Below are positions 55,755-64,000 of a DNA stretch of 64,000 nt, piece after piece (the stretch's first letter is position 1; each line of letters starts with the position of its first letter). The notes below the pieces were generated by a model. It was not told where the DNA came from. It saw only the letters and a list, made by a program, of their open reading frames with translations, and did no database searches. The stretch is from Paraflavitalea sp966211765 (lineage in GTDB: Bacteria > Bacteroidota > Bacteroidia > Chitinophagales > Chitinophagaceae): the NCBI GenBank assembly GCA_966211765.1, contig CBIHOV010000004.1:1-64000 (forward strand), in the 5' to 3' direction. Made by a program: the position numbers and the translations under genes.

Positions 55755-56885
55755 CTATATCATTTTTTGAATGTGGTAGGTATCCTTCCAATGCCTCACC
55801 ACTGATTCATATACATTGATAAACCTGCGGGCAATCCATTTATTCAGGTAGGCAGATATCACCAGGTGGTAGGCATTCTGAACCAGGAAATTTTCTTCTT
55901 CCTTGTTTTCGATCACGTCGCGGATCGCATGCACGAAAGCACTTTCATCACCTTTCCTCACAAGGTGGCCGGTATCATTGTTGATCAATACCTCCCCCAC
56001 TCCCCCTACATCGTAGGCCACCACGGGTATTTTGCAATAAAAAGCTTCCAGTATAACACCCGGCAATCCTTCAATGATGCTTGGCAATAGCAACACATCG
56101 GCCTCAGCAATGAATGGCAACACTTCTTTCTGTACGCCCAAAAACCGGATGCCTGACTCCAGGCCTTTCTGCTTTACAATTTCCTCAATATCTTTTCGCA
56201 AGGGGCCATCCCCTATCAGGTGGAGCCTTGCGTTGGGATAGATGGTTTGCAATTCCTGGAAAATTGCAATTAGGCGGATATGGTTTTTTTCATACGTAAA
56301 GCCGCCCACATGTACCAGGATGGGGAACAGGCCGTGACCATTTCGTTTGGCCAGCTCTTCCTTTCTTTTTACAGGAACTTCTTCAATCCCTATCGGAACA
56401 ATGACGATCCTGTCCCTGCATTTAGGAAATAACTGAGCAAAGTCGGTGGCAGAGGTTTTACTAACGGAAACTATTTTATCTGTATGCCGGAACAGGAAGC
56501 CGTTCCATAATCTGGCGGGCCAGGTTTTTATATATAAACTGATGGTACTGGCATTCCTGAAAATGATAGGTTGCTTCCACCGGAAGATCAGCTTGGAGAA
56601 TACCGCATACTTTAAGGTATCACCGGCATTGGCCTGGATAAGGTCGGGCTTCTCCTGCTTAATGATCCTGGCCAGTTTTCGCCAGGCAGTTATGTTCCAT
56701 AAACGACGGCCCGGTTTACCACCGAGGTTGATCGTTTTTCCATCAAATGGCAATTGTACGTTGCCCGGAAATAAAGAAACAAGGATCACGCTATGCCCAT
56801 TCCGGTGCGTATGGCTGGCCAGTTGAGCTGCAAAGATCTCAGCGCCTCTCATTTGGGGCTTTTGGACAAGGTGGAGGATGGTCAT
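55755..56885 (-). CDS. GT4 glycosyltransferase
   Basis: GT-B fold starting ILHLVQKPQMRGAEIFAAQLA, a typical donor-domain-free N-half. The C-half has VGGFTYEKNHIRLIAIF and the EX7E motif PSIIEGLPGVILEAF. The length is 376. It starts within a four-base overlap of the gene at 56882. Its role is to add one sugar of the repeat unit. Confidence 0.94.
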   Translation of the reverse strand: MTILHLVQKPQMRGAEIFAAQLASHTHRNGHSVILVSLFPGNVQLPFDGKTINLGGKPGRRLWNITAWRKLARIIKQEKPDLIQANAGDTLKYAVFSKLIFRWKQPIIFRNASTISLYIKTWPARLWNGFLFRHTDKIVSVSKTSATDFAQLFPKCRDRIVIVPIGIEEVPVKRKEELAKRNGHGLFPILVHVGGFTYEKNHIRLIAIFQELQTIYPNARLHLIGDGPLRKDIEEIVKQKGLESGIRFLGVQKEVLPFIAEADVLLLPSIIEGLPGVILEAFYCKIPVVAYDVGGVGEVLINNDTGHLVRKGDESAFVHAIRDVIENKEEENFLVQNAYHLVISAYLNKWIARRFINVYESVVRHWKDTYHIQKMI

Positions 56886-58081
56886 ACGTTTTCAGCAATC
56901 ATCTTCTGCAAGTACAATTCCAGTTTTTGGGCAATTCGTTCCAGTTCAAAATGCTGTACAGCATATCCATGCGCTTTAACAGCCATTTCATTGGCCAGTT
57001 GCCTGTTGCCGGCAAACCATAGCATGGCATTGGTGATTGCTGCTATAGAACCAGTTTCGAAAAGATAACCGGTGGTGAGGTGTTGGAGCACTTCTTTGTT
57101 GGCAGGTATTTTACTGGCAAGAACCGGCAAGCCCGACATCATCGCTTCTACCACGGCGCCACTAAATCCTTCGCTGTAAGAGGGAAACACAAAACAGTCA
57201 TAACCCTTTATAAGCGCAGGCACGTCATTGCTGTTACCCAGCAAGGTCACCTTGTTCCCGAGCCCCTGTTTTTTGATCAGCCTTGAAAGAGATTCTCTTT
57301 CCGGTCCTTCTCCGGCAATATGCAGTATAGCATACGGATAAACCTGGAGGAAGGTATGGAAGGCCAGGATGAGATCACGCTGGCCCTTAACCGACACCAG
57401 TCTTCCTATGTTAAGAAAACGGACCGGTTTTCCCGATAATAAGATACGTGGCAGGAATGTAAACTGTTGACTATCCCTTCCTCTGGTAATGACTTCAATT
57501 TTATGGAGTGGGAGCCCCAACTGAATAGCATTCAACTTCTTTATGGCTTCTGAATTGGCAATAAACCCTTTGCAAAACCTGGCTGTCAGCTTGTTGATGA
57601 ATCTGAACAATGAAACACCCAATCTGGCTTTACGGGATAAAGACTGGTTGTAGGCCTTACCATAGAGATCGCTCACAAAAGTGCCAATGACGGGTATATG
57701 GCTTATCCGGCCTACTATCCTTGTTACTATTTCAGAGCGGGTGAGGTAAGCCACCAGCAGATCGGGCTTTTCTGTATTGACGATGTTCTTCAATTTCCTG
57801 CAGGCAGTAAACAATCCATATTTTTTTTGCAGGCCAATAGAATAGACATCCACGCCTGCATCTAAAAAACCCTGCTTCAACCTGTCGCCTGCATAAATAT
57901 GACATACCACAGGCTGGATATTGTGCAAACGGCACACCATGTCCAACAGGCTCTGCTCCGACCCGCCCACCTGGAGTGTATCGATCACAAACAATACCTT
58001 GATTGTAGCACCTGTGCTCTGGGCAGATAGTTGACTGCTACGTTGTTTGTCTTCCTGCCGGGAGGTTATAAGTTCTTCCAA
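56882..58081 (-). CDS. GT4 glycosyltransferase
   Basis: GT-B fold with VLFVIDTLQVGGSEQSLLDMV at residues 28-48 and RFLNIGRLVSVKGQRDLILAF in the C-half. The EX7E motif is YSEGFSGAVVEAMMSG. The first 26 residues are an extra polar lead-in, and the start lies 44 bases inside the FkbM gene. No methionine occurs between the first and residue 47, so this start is forced unless GTG or TTG is used. Confidence 0.93.
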   Translation of the reverse strand: MEELITSRQEDKQRSSQLSAQSTGATIKVLFVIDTLQVGGSEQSLLDMVCRLHNIQPVVCHIYAGDRLKQGFLDAGVDVYSIGLQKKYGLFTACRKLKNIVNTEKPDLLVAYLTRSEIVTRIVGRISHIPVIGTFVSDLYGKAYNQSLSRKARLGVSLFRFINKLTARFCKGFIANSEAIKKLNAIQLGLPLHKIEVITRGRDSQQFTFLPRILLSGKPVRFLNIGRLVSVKGQRDLILAFHTFLQVYPYAILHIAGEGPERESLSRLIKKQGLGNKVTLLGNSNDVPALIKGYDCFVFPSYSEGFSGAVVEAMMSGLPVLASKIPANKEVLQHLTTGYLFETGSIAAITNAMLWFAGNRQLANEMAVKAHGYAVQHFELERIAQKLELYLQKMIAENV

Positions 58082-58880
58082 TGGTAATGGTTTCTTGTTC
58101 TACATATGGTGGTTGTCCTTCCTTGTCAAACAGGATCGTGATGTTTTCACCTTTGAAAGACATGGTGTATTCCATCCGGCTGATGGCCCTAAAAAAGGCA
58201 GCGGCACAGCCCGGCCGGAACCAATCGTGTACTTCTATTACAATGCACCCCACTTTAGGAAGCCATGATGCACAGTTCCCGGAAAACAGTTCTTTCTCAG
58301 ATCCTTCAATATCTATTTTTAGCAGGTCAATTTTCAGTAGCTGGTATTTGTCTATGATATCATTGATGGTAACAGAGCGAATGGCTGCCATTTCATCACG
58401 GTCTTCTTCCTTTACCAGGTAGCTATATTCCCCACCCCCGCTATCGAATACGCCGAGTGTTCTATTGCTGTTCCAGATAGCATTGTTCATGCAATGGATA
58501 TCCGGCAGGCCGGCAACATTTTTCATCATCAGGTCGTAGTTCTCCTTTTCAGGTTCTACCGCAATGATGCATGCATGCGGGTATTTTTCTTTGAAGTATA
58601 GTACCGACAGGCCAATATTGGCACCCAGGTCTACAATGACCTCTACATTCTCAGTTTTTAAAGGTTTTATGTTGTACTGTTCGAAGACGAGTACCTGCCG
58701 GAAGACACTAAAATCCGTAGACCCTTTCCGCATATGTACCTGCCGGCCCTTCCATTTTACTTTGTACTCTTCAGCCGCTGCAAAAATGGTAATAAAGAAG
58801 AGCAACGCCTTGATGAGACCGATCCTGTAAACAAACCGCAGTGCATTTACAGCATGCTTGTTGAATTTCTTTCCTTTCAC
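58038..58880 (-). CDS. FkbM family methyltransferase
   Basis: The SAM loop is VIVDLGANIGLSVLYFKEKYP (about residues 82-100), with the FkbM-specific LLKIDIEGSEKELF near 185 and IAVEPEKENYDLM near 108. A hydrophobic N-terminal helix is present near residues 17-34. FkbM enzymes O-methylate sugars or polyketides; here a sugar of the glycan is the likely target. The gene overlaps the next by 44 bases, so the two stop/start regions are translationally linked. Confidence 0.93.
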   Translation of the reverse strand: MKGKKFNKHAVNALRFVYRIGLIKALLFFITIFAAAEEYKVKWKGRQVHMRKGSTDFSVFRQVLVFEQYNIKPLKTENVEVIVDLGANIGLSVLYFKEKYPHACIIAVEPEKENYDLMMKNVAGLPDIHCMNNAIWNSNRTLGVFDSGGGEYSYLVKEEDRDEMAAIRSVTINDIIDKYQLLKIDLLKIDIEGSEKELFSGNCASWLPKVGCIVIEVHDWFRPGCAAAFFRAISRMEYTMSFKGENITILFDKEGQPPYVEQETITIGRTYNLPAGRQTT

Positions 58881-58937
58881 TGTTTAAGTTTTTAATTTCG
58901 GGTAGATGGTACCAGGTATAGTCGGTTTGTGTAAGGT

Positions 58938-59813
58938 TCAATGTTTTACGGCTGTAAACTTTAAGGTATGCGGGTCCAGTGTTTTTCCTCCAATGCCTCT
59001 TATGCCGTGCCAGATGCCCACCAGCCTGAATTTCACACGCTGAAACCTGTCGGGCGCCAGTAAAGCGGCTGCAGTGATCAATTTTACCTGCAGAAAGACA
59101 TAGCCCATCAAATTTACCAGCGAGAAGTATCGTCTTATAATAAGCAGGTGGTTCCTGGAAGAATAATACCCTCTCCATAAAGTGGCTCTTGTAAATCGCC
59201 CCTGCCCTCCCAGGTAGAGCCGGTTATCAGTACCGCTTTGGAGTACGCCTATCCTGAATCCATGTTTCTTCAGCCGCATACAGTATTCATGATCATCACA
59301 CATCATGAAAAACTTCTCGTCAACCACCCCAGCCTTCCGGATAGCCGCTGTCTTTATGAGTGCCCCGTCAATGAGTGCATAATCCGCTGCCTGTAGCTTA
59401 CTGGCAGGGTCCAACGGACGTTTCTTGCCAAACCGGATAAGTGCCCCATGGAGACCAAGCAGATCAAAGGGAGAATTCTTAATGTTATCGATCAGTTCCC
59501 GCAGGGCATCTTTATCGTAGAAAGTATCATCGTCCAGTATCCAGAAATAATCATAATCTGCCTGTGAGAGTCCGAATTTCATGGCACTGGCAATGGCGCC
59601 GGCACTGCCTACATTGGTATCGAGGTAAAGACTGCTAATATTGGACTGGTCTTTCAGCGTTTTCAGGAACTCCCTGGTGCCATCGGTACTGTTGTTATCT
59701 GCAATGAGTATCATAGCAGGTTTAACAGTTTGGGCAAGAATATGGGCCAAAGCTGTTTTCAAGGTTTCCAGCCGGTTCCAGGTGACGATTACAGCACAAA
59801 CATTTTCAGACAT
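58938..59813 (-). CDS. GT2 glycosyltransferase, rhamnosyl/galactofuranosyl-like
   Basis: GT-A fold with the start CAVIVTWNRLETLKTALAHI, ILIADNNSTDGTREFL and the metal site YFWILDDDTFYD near 95, a triple Asp as in GlfT2-like enzymes. Later MMCDDHEYCMRLKKHGFRIG is the usual ED-type catalytic region. The product is 291 residues. Donor sugar is unknown. Confidence 0.94.
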   Translation of the reverse strand: MSENVCAVIVTWNRLETLKTALAHILAQTVKPAMILIADNNSTDGTREFLKTLKDQSNISSLYLDTNVGSAGAIASAMKFGLSQADYDYFWILDDDTFYDKDALRELIDNIKNSPFDLLGLHGALIRFGKKRPLDPASKLQAADYALIDGALIKTAAIRKAGVVDEKFFMMCDDHEYCMRLKKHGFRIGVLQSGTDNRLYLGGQGRFTRATLWRGYYSSRNHLLIIRRYFSLVNLMGYVFLQVKLITAAALLAPDRFQRVKFRLVGIWHGIRGIGGKTLDPHTLKFTAVKH

Positions 59814-59823
59814 ACGGTATTAT

Positions 59824-60672
59824 TTACAAAAAAGCATACTTAAGTACTCTCATATAATTGATCCATCGCACCGGATTGTGCCGGATAGCTTTGAATAAAT
59901 ACTTTACCGACTCATTCCGTTGTTTGAGCTTATAACTCGAATAGGCGATGGTAGAATATATATTGGCTATTTCCTTCCTGTCGTTTTCGTATATAAACTC
60001 ATAATGTTTTTTTATGAACTGGATACCACCTTCTCTTCTTCTTTTCCAGTTGGTTCTGATGCGTTCTCCCTCATGTACATTGATCTGTACCAGGTATTCA
60101 TTGATCACTACGGCCTTTAGTGGAGAATGGCGCAGCCAGGAAAGCAGGCGGTATCCCAGATCTGTTTGAATGTTGGATCGTAAGGAAGCATCATATCCCT
60201 GGATATCGTTAAAAATAAGCCGCCTGATGAACAGGGAACCGCAAGTGAACTTCAGGTAGATCGTTTTGCCAAAGAACCTGAATTCATTCATCCCTTCCCT
60301 GATCATTGAACCATCAGGGTATTTCCGCATGGCTCCCACGCAAAGGATGCCGGTGTCATCATTTATATGGTCCTGTACTGTTTGCAACCAGTTGGGATAA
60401 GCCTCGTCATCACTGTCCAGGAAAGTAATAAAATCGCCAGTTGCATGTAAGCCACCAGTATTCAGGCTATCGGCCTGGCCGGAATTGTGCTTCTTAATAT
60501 ACTTTATCCTTCTGTCGGCCAGGAAAGGCTGTATCGCCTGTTCGGTATTATCCGTTGAACCATCATCCACGAGGATCAGCTCCCAGTCTTTGTAGGTTTG
60601 GTTGAGGATACTTTGAATGGTCGTTTGTACCAGTACTGCCCTGTTGTAGGTGGGTGTGATAATGGTGATCAT
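59824..60672 (-). CDS. GT2 glycosyltransferase
   Basis: GT-A fold starting ITIITPTYNRAVLVQTTI, ILVDDGSTDNTEQ and the metal motif ITFLDSDDEAYPNW near 88-100. The C-terminal region from 170 is less conserved, with WKRRREGGIQFIKKHYEF. It is one of three GT2 genes in tandem, separated by 10 and 30 bases. Confidence 0.94.
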   Translation of the reverse strand: MITIITPTYNRAVLVQTTIQSILNQTYKDWELILVDDGSTDNTEQAIQPFLADRRIKYIKKHNSGQADSLNTGGLHATGDFITFLDSDDEAYPNWLQTVQDHINDDTGILCVGAMRKYPDGSMIREGMNEFRFFGKTIYLKFTCGSLFIRRLIFNDIQGYDASLRSNIQTDLGYRLLSWLRHSPLKAVVINEYLVQINVHEGERIRTNWKRRREGGIQFIKKHYEFIYENDRKEIANIYSTIAYSSYKLKQRNESVKYLFKAIRHNPVRWINYMRVLKYAFL

Positions 60673-60702
60673 AATGAACCGGTTTCCAGGTGAATTAGCA
60701 TA

Positions 60703-61536
60703 TTAAGCGATTATGATCTTGAAGGAATTGATGGGCTCGTTTCGCTTTAGGAAATACTTTATGTACAGTATCTTTCTATTAATGATCTCTCTATTGATCT
60801 CTCTTTTCTGTTCTTTCGCAAACAGGGAACATTGTTTCATTAATTTTCGGGTCTCTATGGCCTGGGTAAATTGGTCTACAACGGATTTTGGGCTGTATAC
60901 GCCGCCGCTGTGCTTCCGGTACATGGCACCCAGAAAGCCAAGGTCCGCAGCCTTTCCATATCCGGACAGCAGGCCAAACAGAAAAGTATCGCCGCTTTTT
61001 GCTTTGAACATTTCAGGGGGGATCACATCAAAGCATTTCCTGAATACGACGGACAAGGTGGGGATACTGATGTGAAAAATATCCTTTTTGCTGTATTTCA
61101 GTATTTTGCCGGATGCTTCCTGTCCATTAATGAACAGGTTATTTTCATCTACACTTCCTACGCGGTGAAAGCTTAAAATATATTCGGGATTGGCCTCTAA
61201 GAAATCAACCTGCTTTTGCAGCTTATCGCAATCTGTCCAGTAATCATCGCCTTCACAAATGGCGATGTACTTCCCTTTCAATCGCGGATAGCAAAATTCA
61301 TAGCCATTCCTGGCCCCCCCCACATTGGAGGCATGATATATAGGCTTTATGATATCCGGGTACCTGGCTTCAAACTCCTCGACAATTGCTCTGGTTTTAT
61401 CAGTAGAGCAATCTTCTCCAACAATTACCTCAATTGGAAATTTTGTTTTTTGCATAACAACGCCTTCCAGACATTGTCTGATGTAATTTTCGTGGTTGTA
61501 AGTAATAATACAAACGGAAACTAATGGTAAGCTCAT
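60703..61536 (-). CDS. GT2 glycosyltransferase
   Basis: GT-A fold starting VSVCIITYNHENYIRQCLEGV, EVIVGEDCSTDKTR and AICEGDDYWTD (GDD metal site near 95). The C-terminal region is basic and unrecognised. The length of 277 is normal for Bacteroidota GT2 proteins of this kind. Confidence 0.94.
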   Translation of the reverse strand: MSLPLVSVCIITYNHENYIRQCLEGVVMQKTKFPIEVIVGEDCSTDKTRAIVEEFEARYPDIIKPIYHASNVGGARNGYEFCYPRLKGKYIAICEGDDYWTDCDKLQKQVDFLEANPEYILSFHRVGSVDENNLFINGQEASGKILKYSKKDIFHISIPTLSVVFRKCFDVIPPEMFKAKSGDTFLFGLLSGYGKAADLGFLGAMYRKHSGGVYSPKSVVDQFTQAIETRKLMKQCSLFAKEQKREINREIINRKILYIKYFLKRNEPINSFKIIIA

Positions 61537-61571
61537 GGAACGAATTTTTATACATATTATTCATGGTTTCA

Positions 61572-62120
61572 TCAGAGCTGGTCAATCTCGTTACTGGCGT
61601 TGCTCAAATGCTCCTGTTGTTCATACATGCTGCGGGTGAAGGTCATTTTCTCCAGCATCATTTCTTTATTGGTATCGTAGTATTCAGACTCTTTTTTAAA
61701 CCCGGCCAATTTGCCCAGCACGATAGCAGCGGCATTTTTAGAGTTTATGTGCACATAGATCATATCCAGCATCAGCTCATTGAACCCATAATCGAAGATC
61801 ATACAGATGGATTCGTAGGCTCTTTTTTTGCCCCAATACTCCATTTCTCCGATGAAAACGTGCATTTGCGCCTCATTGTCCTGGATATCGGTCAGGAAGA
61901 TATTGCCAATGTATTTATTGTCTCCTTGCAAGCAAATGGCAAACCTCCGCTCATTCTCGCGTTGAAGCACATCATACAACCAGGCTGTTTCCATTTCGGG
62001 AGTAATGTATTTATCGGGTCTTGCTCCTGTAAAACGCCAGATCCTGGGATTGTTGCGCCATTGGTAGGAGATCAGGGCATCCTGTACTACCAGTGGCCTG
62101 ATATAAACTGAAGGATTCAT
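61572..62120 (-). CDS. GNAT family N-acetyltransferase, RimJ/PseH-like
   Basis: The start VYIRPLVVQDALISYQWRNN is typical of RimJ/PseH-type acetyltransferases. The acetyl-CoA region is YIGNIFLTDIQDNEAQMHVFIG with WGKKRAYESICMIFDYGF (about 80-125). In sugar clusters such enzymes N-acylate an amino sugar made by a DegT aminotransferase. The gene overlaps the following upstream gene by four bases, linking it to the PLP-like gene and the WbqC gene. Length 182 is normal. Confidence 0.9.
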   Translation of the reverse strand: MNPSVYIRPLVVQDALISYQWRNNPRIWRFTGARPDKYITPEMETAWLYDVLQRENERRFAICLQGDNKYIGNIFLTDIQDNEAQMHVFIGEMEYWGKKRAYESICMIFDYGFNELMLDMIYVHINSKNAAAIVLGKLAGFKKESEYYDTNKEMMLEKMTFTRSMYEQQEHLSNASNEIDQL

Positions 62121-63076
62121 TGCAGATTTTTTATGAGCCTTACCATCCTCTCCATATCTCCCAGGTTATATCGATGGTCAATCGGAAGTGGTAATAAGTG
62201 GGCGGTTAATAATTTTTCAATCTCAAAACCAGGATGCCTTCTATCCTTTACATCTGTCCAGAAAGTGGGAATAAAAACATCATGATCGACAAATATTTGC
62301 CTGTTGGGAGGCTTGTTCAACAGTACGGGGTAAACCATCGGCACACATTCATCACAGGGTTCCGGCGGAAACAAGTGTTGCTCGGTGAAAATAGTATCCA
62401 GGTAGTTGTAGTTGGCATATCTTTTATCAATCACCTCCTCATAATCAATATGAGAAAGCAGGTATTCACTTAATTTGGACATGCCGGCAATTTCGGTACC
62501 GCAGAGTACTTCATTCTCCAGGAAGGAAAGGTATCCTTCCCTGGCATGACCGTTGAACCGGTTTATCAGGTGCGACACGATGAACTGTTCATTTTTGGCA
62601 GCAGGGAGATCCGAATGAAAATGTTTAGGCGTATACAAATAAGATCCATCCGGTACACCAAAATATTTACGGCAGGAATTGAAGAACCAGGATCTGCCAT
62701 TCCCTTTCATAAAAAAGGCCTGGGTGCAATCCACAATTAATTTGTCGCCATATTTCTCCGATAGGGTGCTAATGAATTCCCGCTTCACATCAAAATAATT
62801 GATGTACAGGAAGTATTCATTCTGGCTCAGTTCCGGCAGTTCATCGGGTTCCAGTAAATGATTGATCTCGTAAAAAAGGTAATTGGTGTGCGATGCCTCA
62901 AAGGAATCCAACAGGCCATCACAGGTATAGAATGGAATATATACCATGGAAGGCTTCATGAGCTGCAGGATATAATGAAGGGACGACCGGCCACTTTTGA
63001 AAGTATAAGGGGTAGTATGCCAGGTAAATTCACCTTTGGTCAGTTCCAGTCCGTAATACCCACCTATTGGATTCAT
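62117..63076 (-). CDS. DegT-like PLP-fold protein, short and divergent
   Basis: At 319 residues it is shorter than typical DegT proteins. The pattern is still that of fold-type I enzymes: KSGRSSLHYILQLMKPSMVYIPFYTCDGL at about 27-55 (shortened here), Asp116 in VDCTQAFF, and Lys137 in SCRKYFGVPDGSYLY, where the PLP-lysine should be. The C-terminal half has no motif I know. It may be an active aminotransferase of an unusual subclass or a non-catalytic relative. It overlaps WbqC by four bases and GNAT by four. Confidence 0.75.
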   Translation of the reverse strand: MNPIGGYYGLELTKGEFTWHTTPYTFKSGRSSLHYILQLMKPSMVYIPFYTCDGLLDSFEASHTNYLFYEINHLLEPDELPELSQNEYFLYINYFDVKREFISTLSEKYGDKLIVDCTQAFFMKGNGRSWFFNSCRKYFGVPDGSYLYTPKHFHSDLPAAKNEQFIVSHLINRFNGHAREGYLSFLENEVLCGTEIAGMSKLSEYLLSHIDYEEVIDKRYANYNYLDTIFTEQHLFPPEPCDECVPMVYPVLLNKPPNRQIFVDHDVFIPTFWTDVKDRRHPGFEIEKLLTAHLLPLPIDHRYNLGDMERMVRLIKNLQ

Positions 63077-63783
63077 AGTAATTCGTATTCGTTCAGCATT
63101 TGGACAATTTCATCGGGATGGTTAAACATCATCACATCAATAATAGAAAGCCCGGGCAGAAAACCATGGTTGTTGTGCTGGTTGTACTCCCTGAGTTGTG
63201 GCTTCACGAAATGGAGGTCAATATTACTTTGGGCAAATTTTTCCTTTTCGTATAGCTCGGTTCCTCCCGGGGGGTTATAATAGGCCGAAGCGCCCAATTG
63301 CTCACAGATCTTCAAAGCCCAATCGCCCGTATCCTTTATGTCGGAATAATCGAGGTTTAGTTCTGAGGATACTTCCAGGTTAAAAGGGATGCCGATATAA
63401 TCGCAAACAGCCTGCATACAAAGACCATTTAACCGGGTGATATTTGTTTCCTCATTTGACAGGCTACGGCAAACCAACTGTCGCACCGTGTCGTAAAAGG
63501 GAGCTTTCTTCCTGTAATACTCAATTTGATGCAATATTGTCTTTTTCCAGTGTACTCCCTCTACCACTTTGATTTGCCTGATGGGATCCTGGCTTTTGTG
63601 CTTCCTTACCGGCACTATCACGTATTGAAAGCCTTCACCTTGTTGGAGTATCCTGTTGCGGTTGATCCATCCATGCCTGATGTATTGTACATCATCGCAG
63701 AGGATAAAACGGTCAACGGCATTTATAAGTTGGAACTGCCCAATATAGGGAAAGAAATAGGGCTGCATGATCGCTATCTTCAT
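63073..63783 (-). CDS. WbqC family protein
   Basis: The protein opens with IAIMQPYFFPYIGQFQLI, the mark of the WbqC family (PF08889), with ILCDDVQYIRHGWINRN following. The length of 236 is normal. WbqC proteins occur in O-antigen and glycan clusters near amino-sugar genes; their activity is not established to my knowledge. It lies two bases after a DegT aminotransferase gene and four-base overlaps the DegT-like gene. Confidence 0.9.
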   Translation of the reverse strand: MKIAIMQPYFFPYIGQFQLINAVDRFILCDDVQYIRHGWINRNRILQQGEGFQYVIVPVRKHKSQDPIRQIKVVEGVHWKKTILHQIEYYRKKAPFYDTVRQLVCRSLSNEETNITRLNGLCMQAVCDYIGIPFNLEVSSELNLDYSDIKDTGDWALKICEQLGASAYYNPPGGTELYEKEKFAQSNIDLHFVKPQLREYNQHNNHGFLPGLSIIDVMMFNHPDEIVQMLNEYELL

Positions 63784-63785
63784 CG

Positions 63786-64000
63786 CTAATAATTCTGTGC
63801 CCGGTATAATATTCTTATTACAAAGTTTACCTCCTCCGTTGTTAGTTTATGGTGCATTGGCAAACACATGATCCGTTTTGAAACGCAAAGGCTTACGGGG
63901 CACTCGTATTTGTCAACAAAATTCAAGGTATGCAGGGAAGGAAAAAAATATCTCCTGGGGTATATCAGGTTGGCATTGAGGTATAGTTCTATCTTCCTGA
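63786..64000 (-). CDS. C-terminal part of a DegT/DnrJ/EryC1/StrS aminotransferase, cut by the window edge
   Basis: Translating the minus strand from the right edge gives about 71 codons, ending in a stop at 63786-63788. The sequence includes YPRRYFFPSLH, CPVSLCVSKRIMCLPMHHKL and LTTEEVNFVIRIL, which matches the C-terminus of DegT-family sugar aminotransferases. The stop is two bases from the WbqC start (TAGCGATG), so the two are tightly coupled. The PLP-lysine part lies outside the window. Confidence 0.85.
   Translation of the reverse strand, partial: RKIELYLNANLIYPRRYFFPSLHTLNFVDKYECPVSLCVSKRIMCLPMHHKLTTEEVNFVIRILYRAQNY

Overview
The window reads as a chromosomal segment of a Bacteroidota bacterium, most likely family Chitinophagaceae (inference). 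The evidence is a SusC/SusD pair with an ECF sigma factor and FecR anti-sigma factor, a SusC with an N-terminal STN domain, type IX secretion (T9SS) sorting domains of types A and B, a TAnnTTTG-type promoter element, and gene starts without Shine-Dalgarno sequences. I see no tRNA, rRNA, CRISPR array, transposase or phage gene.

Left part (1-10.7 kb) is a patchwork of small units. It holds a full-length Fic protein with its own inhibitory motif and a winged-helix tail, and a second, very short Fic protein coupled to an unrecognised 81-residue partner. Next is a two-gene envelope cassette in which a FlgO/CsgG-like domain is fused to ten DnaJ-type CxxC motifs. The rest is two methyltransferases' worth of housekeeping-type genes: one methyltransferase, a SYLF protein, a RibD-like reductase, a DUF2306 membrane protein, a Crp/Fnr regulator, a YwbE protein, a beta-propeller protein and a metallo-beta-lactamase-fold protein.

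Middle part (10.7-34.9 kb) carries a complete RND efflux operon (adaptor, pump, outer membrane factor). It is followed by a nutrient-uptake unit (sigma factor, FecR, SusC, SusD), a second methyltransferase, a seven-repeat FG-GAP propeller, a GH2/GH5-like glycosidase, an S9 peptidase, an EamA transporter, a DUF1624 membrane protein, and a LytS/LytTR two-component pair.

Right part (34.9-64 kb) is the most distinctive. Two adjacent paralogous G8/beta-helix/PA14 surface proteins have twin-arginine-like N-termini and T9SS-type C-termini; one also carries five 95-residue PKD repeats. Next is a T9SS type B protein with Ig-like repeats. From about 44.6 kb to the right edge, about 20 minus-strand genes with tiny gaps or overlaps form one exopolysaccharide/glycan operon. 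It encodes a FlaA1/CapD-type dehydratase, DegT aminotransferases, a HAD phosphatase, an ATP-grasp ligase, a PglC-like initiating sugar transferase, four GT4 and three GT2 glycosyltransferases, a polysaccharide deacetylase, GNAT acyltransferases, a FkbM methyltransferase, a Wzy-like polymerase and a WbqC protein. No flippase or Wza/Wzc export gene is in view, so the operon probably continues to the right.

The best candidates for something undescribed are the FlgO-zinc-finger cassette (2.5-4.2 kb), the tandem Tat/T9SS G8 proteins (34.9-42 kb), and the coupled DegT / WbqC / DegT-like / GNAT module at the right edge (61.6-64 kb).
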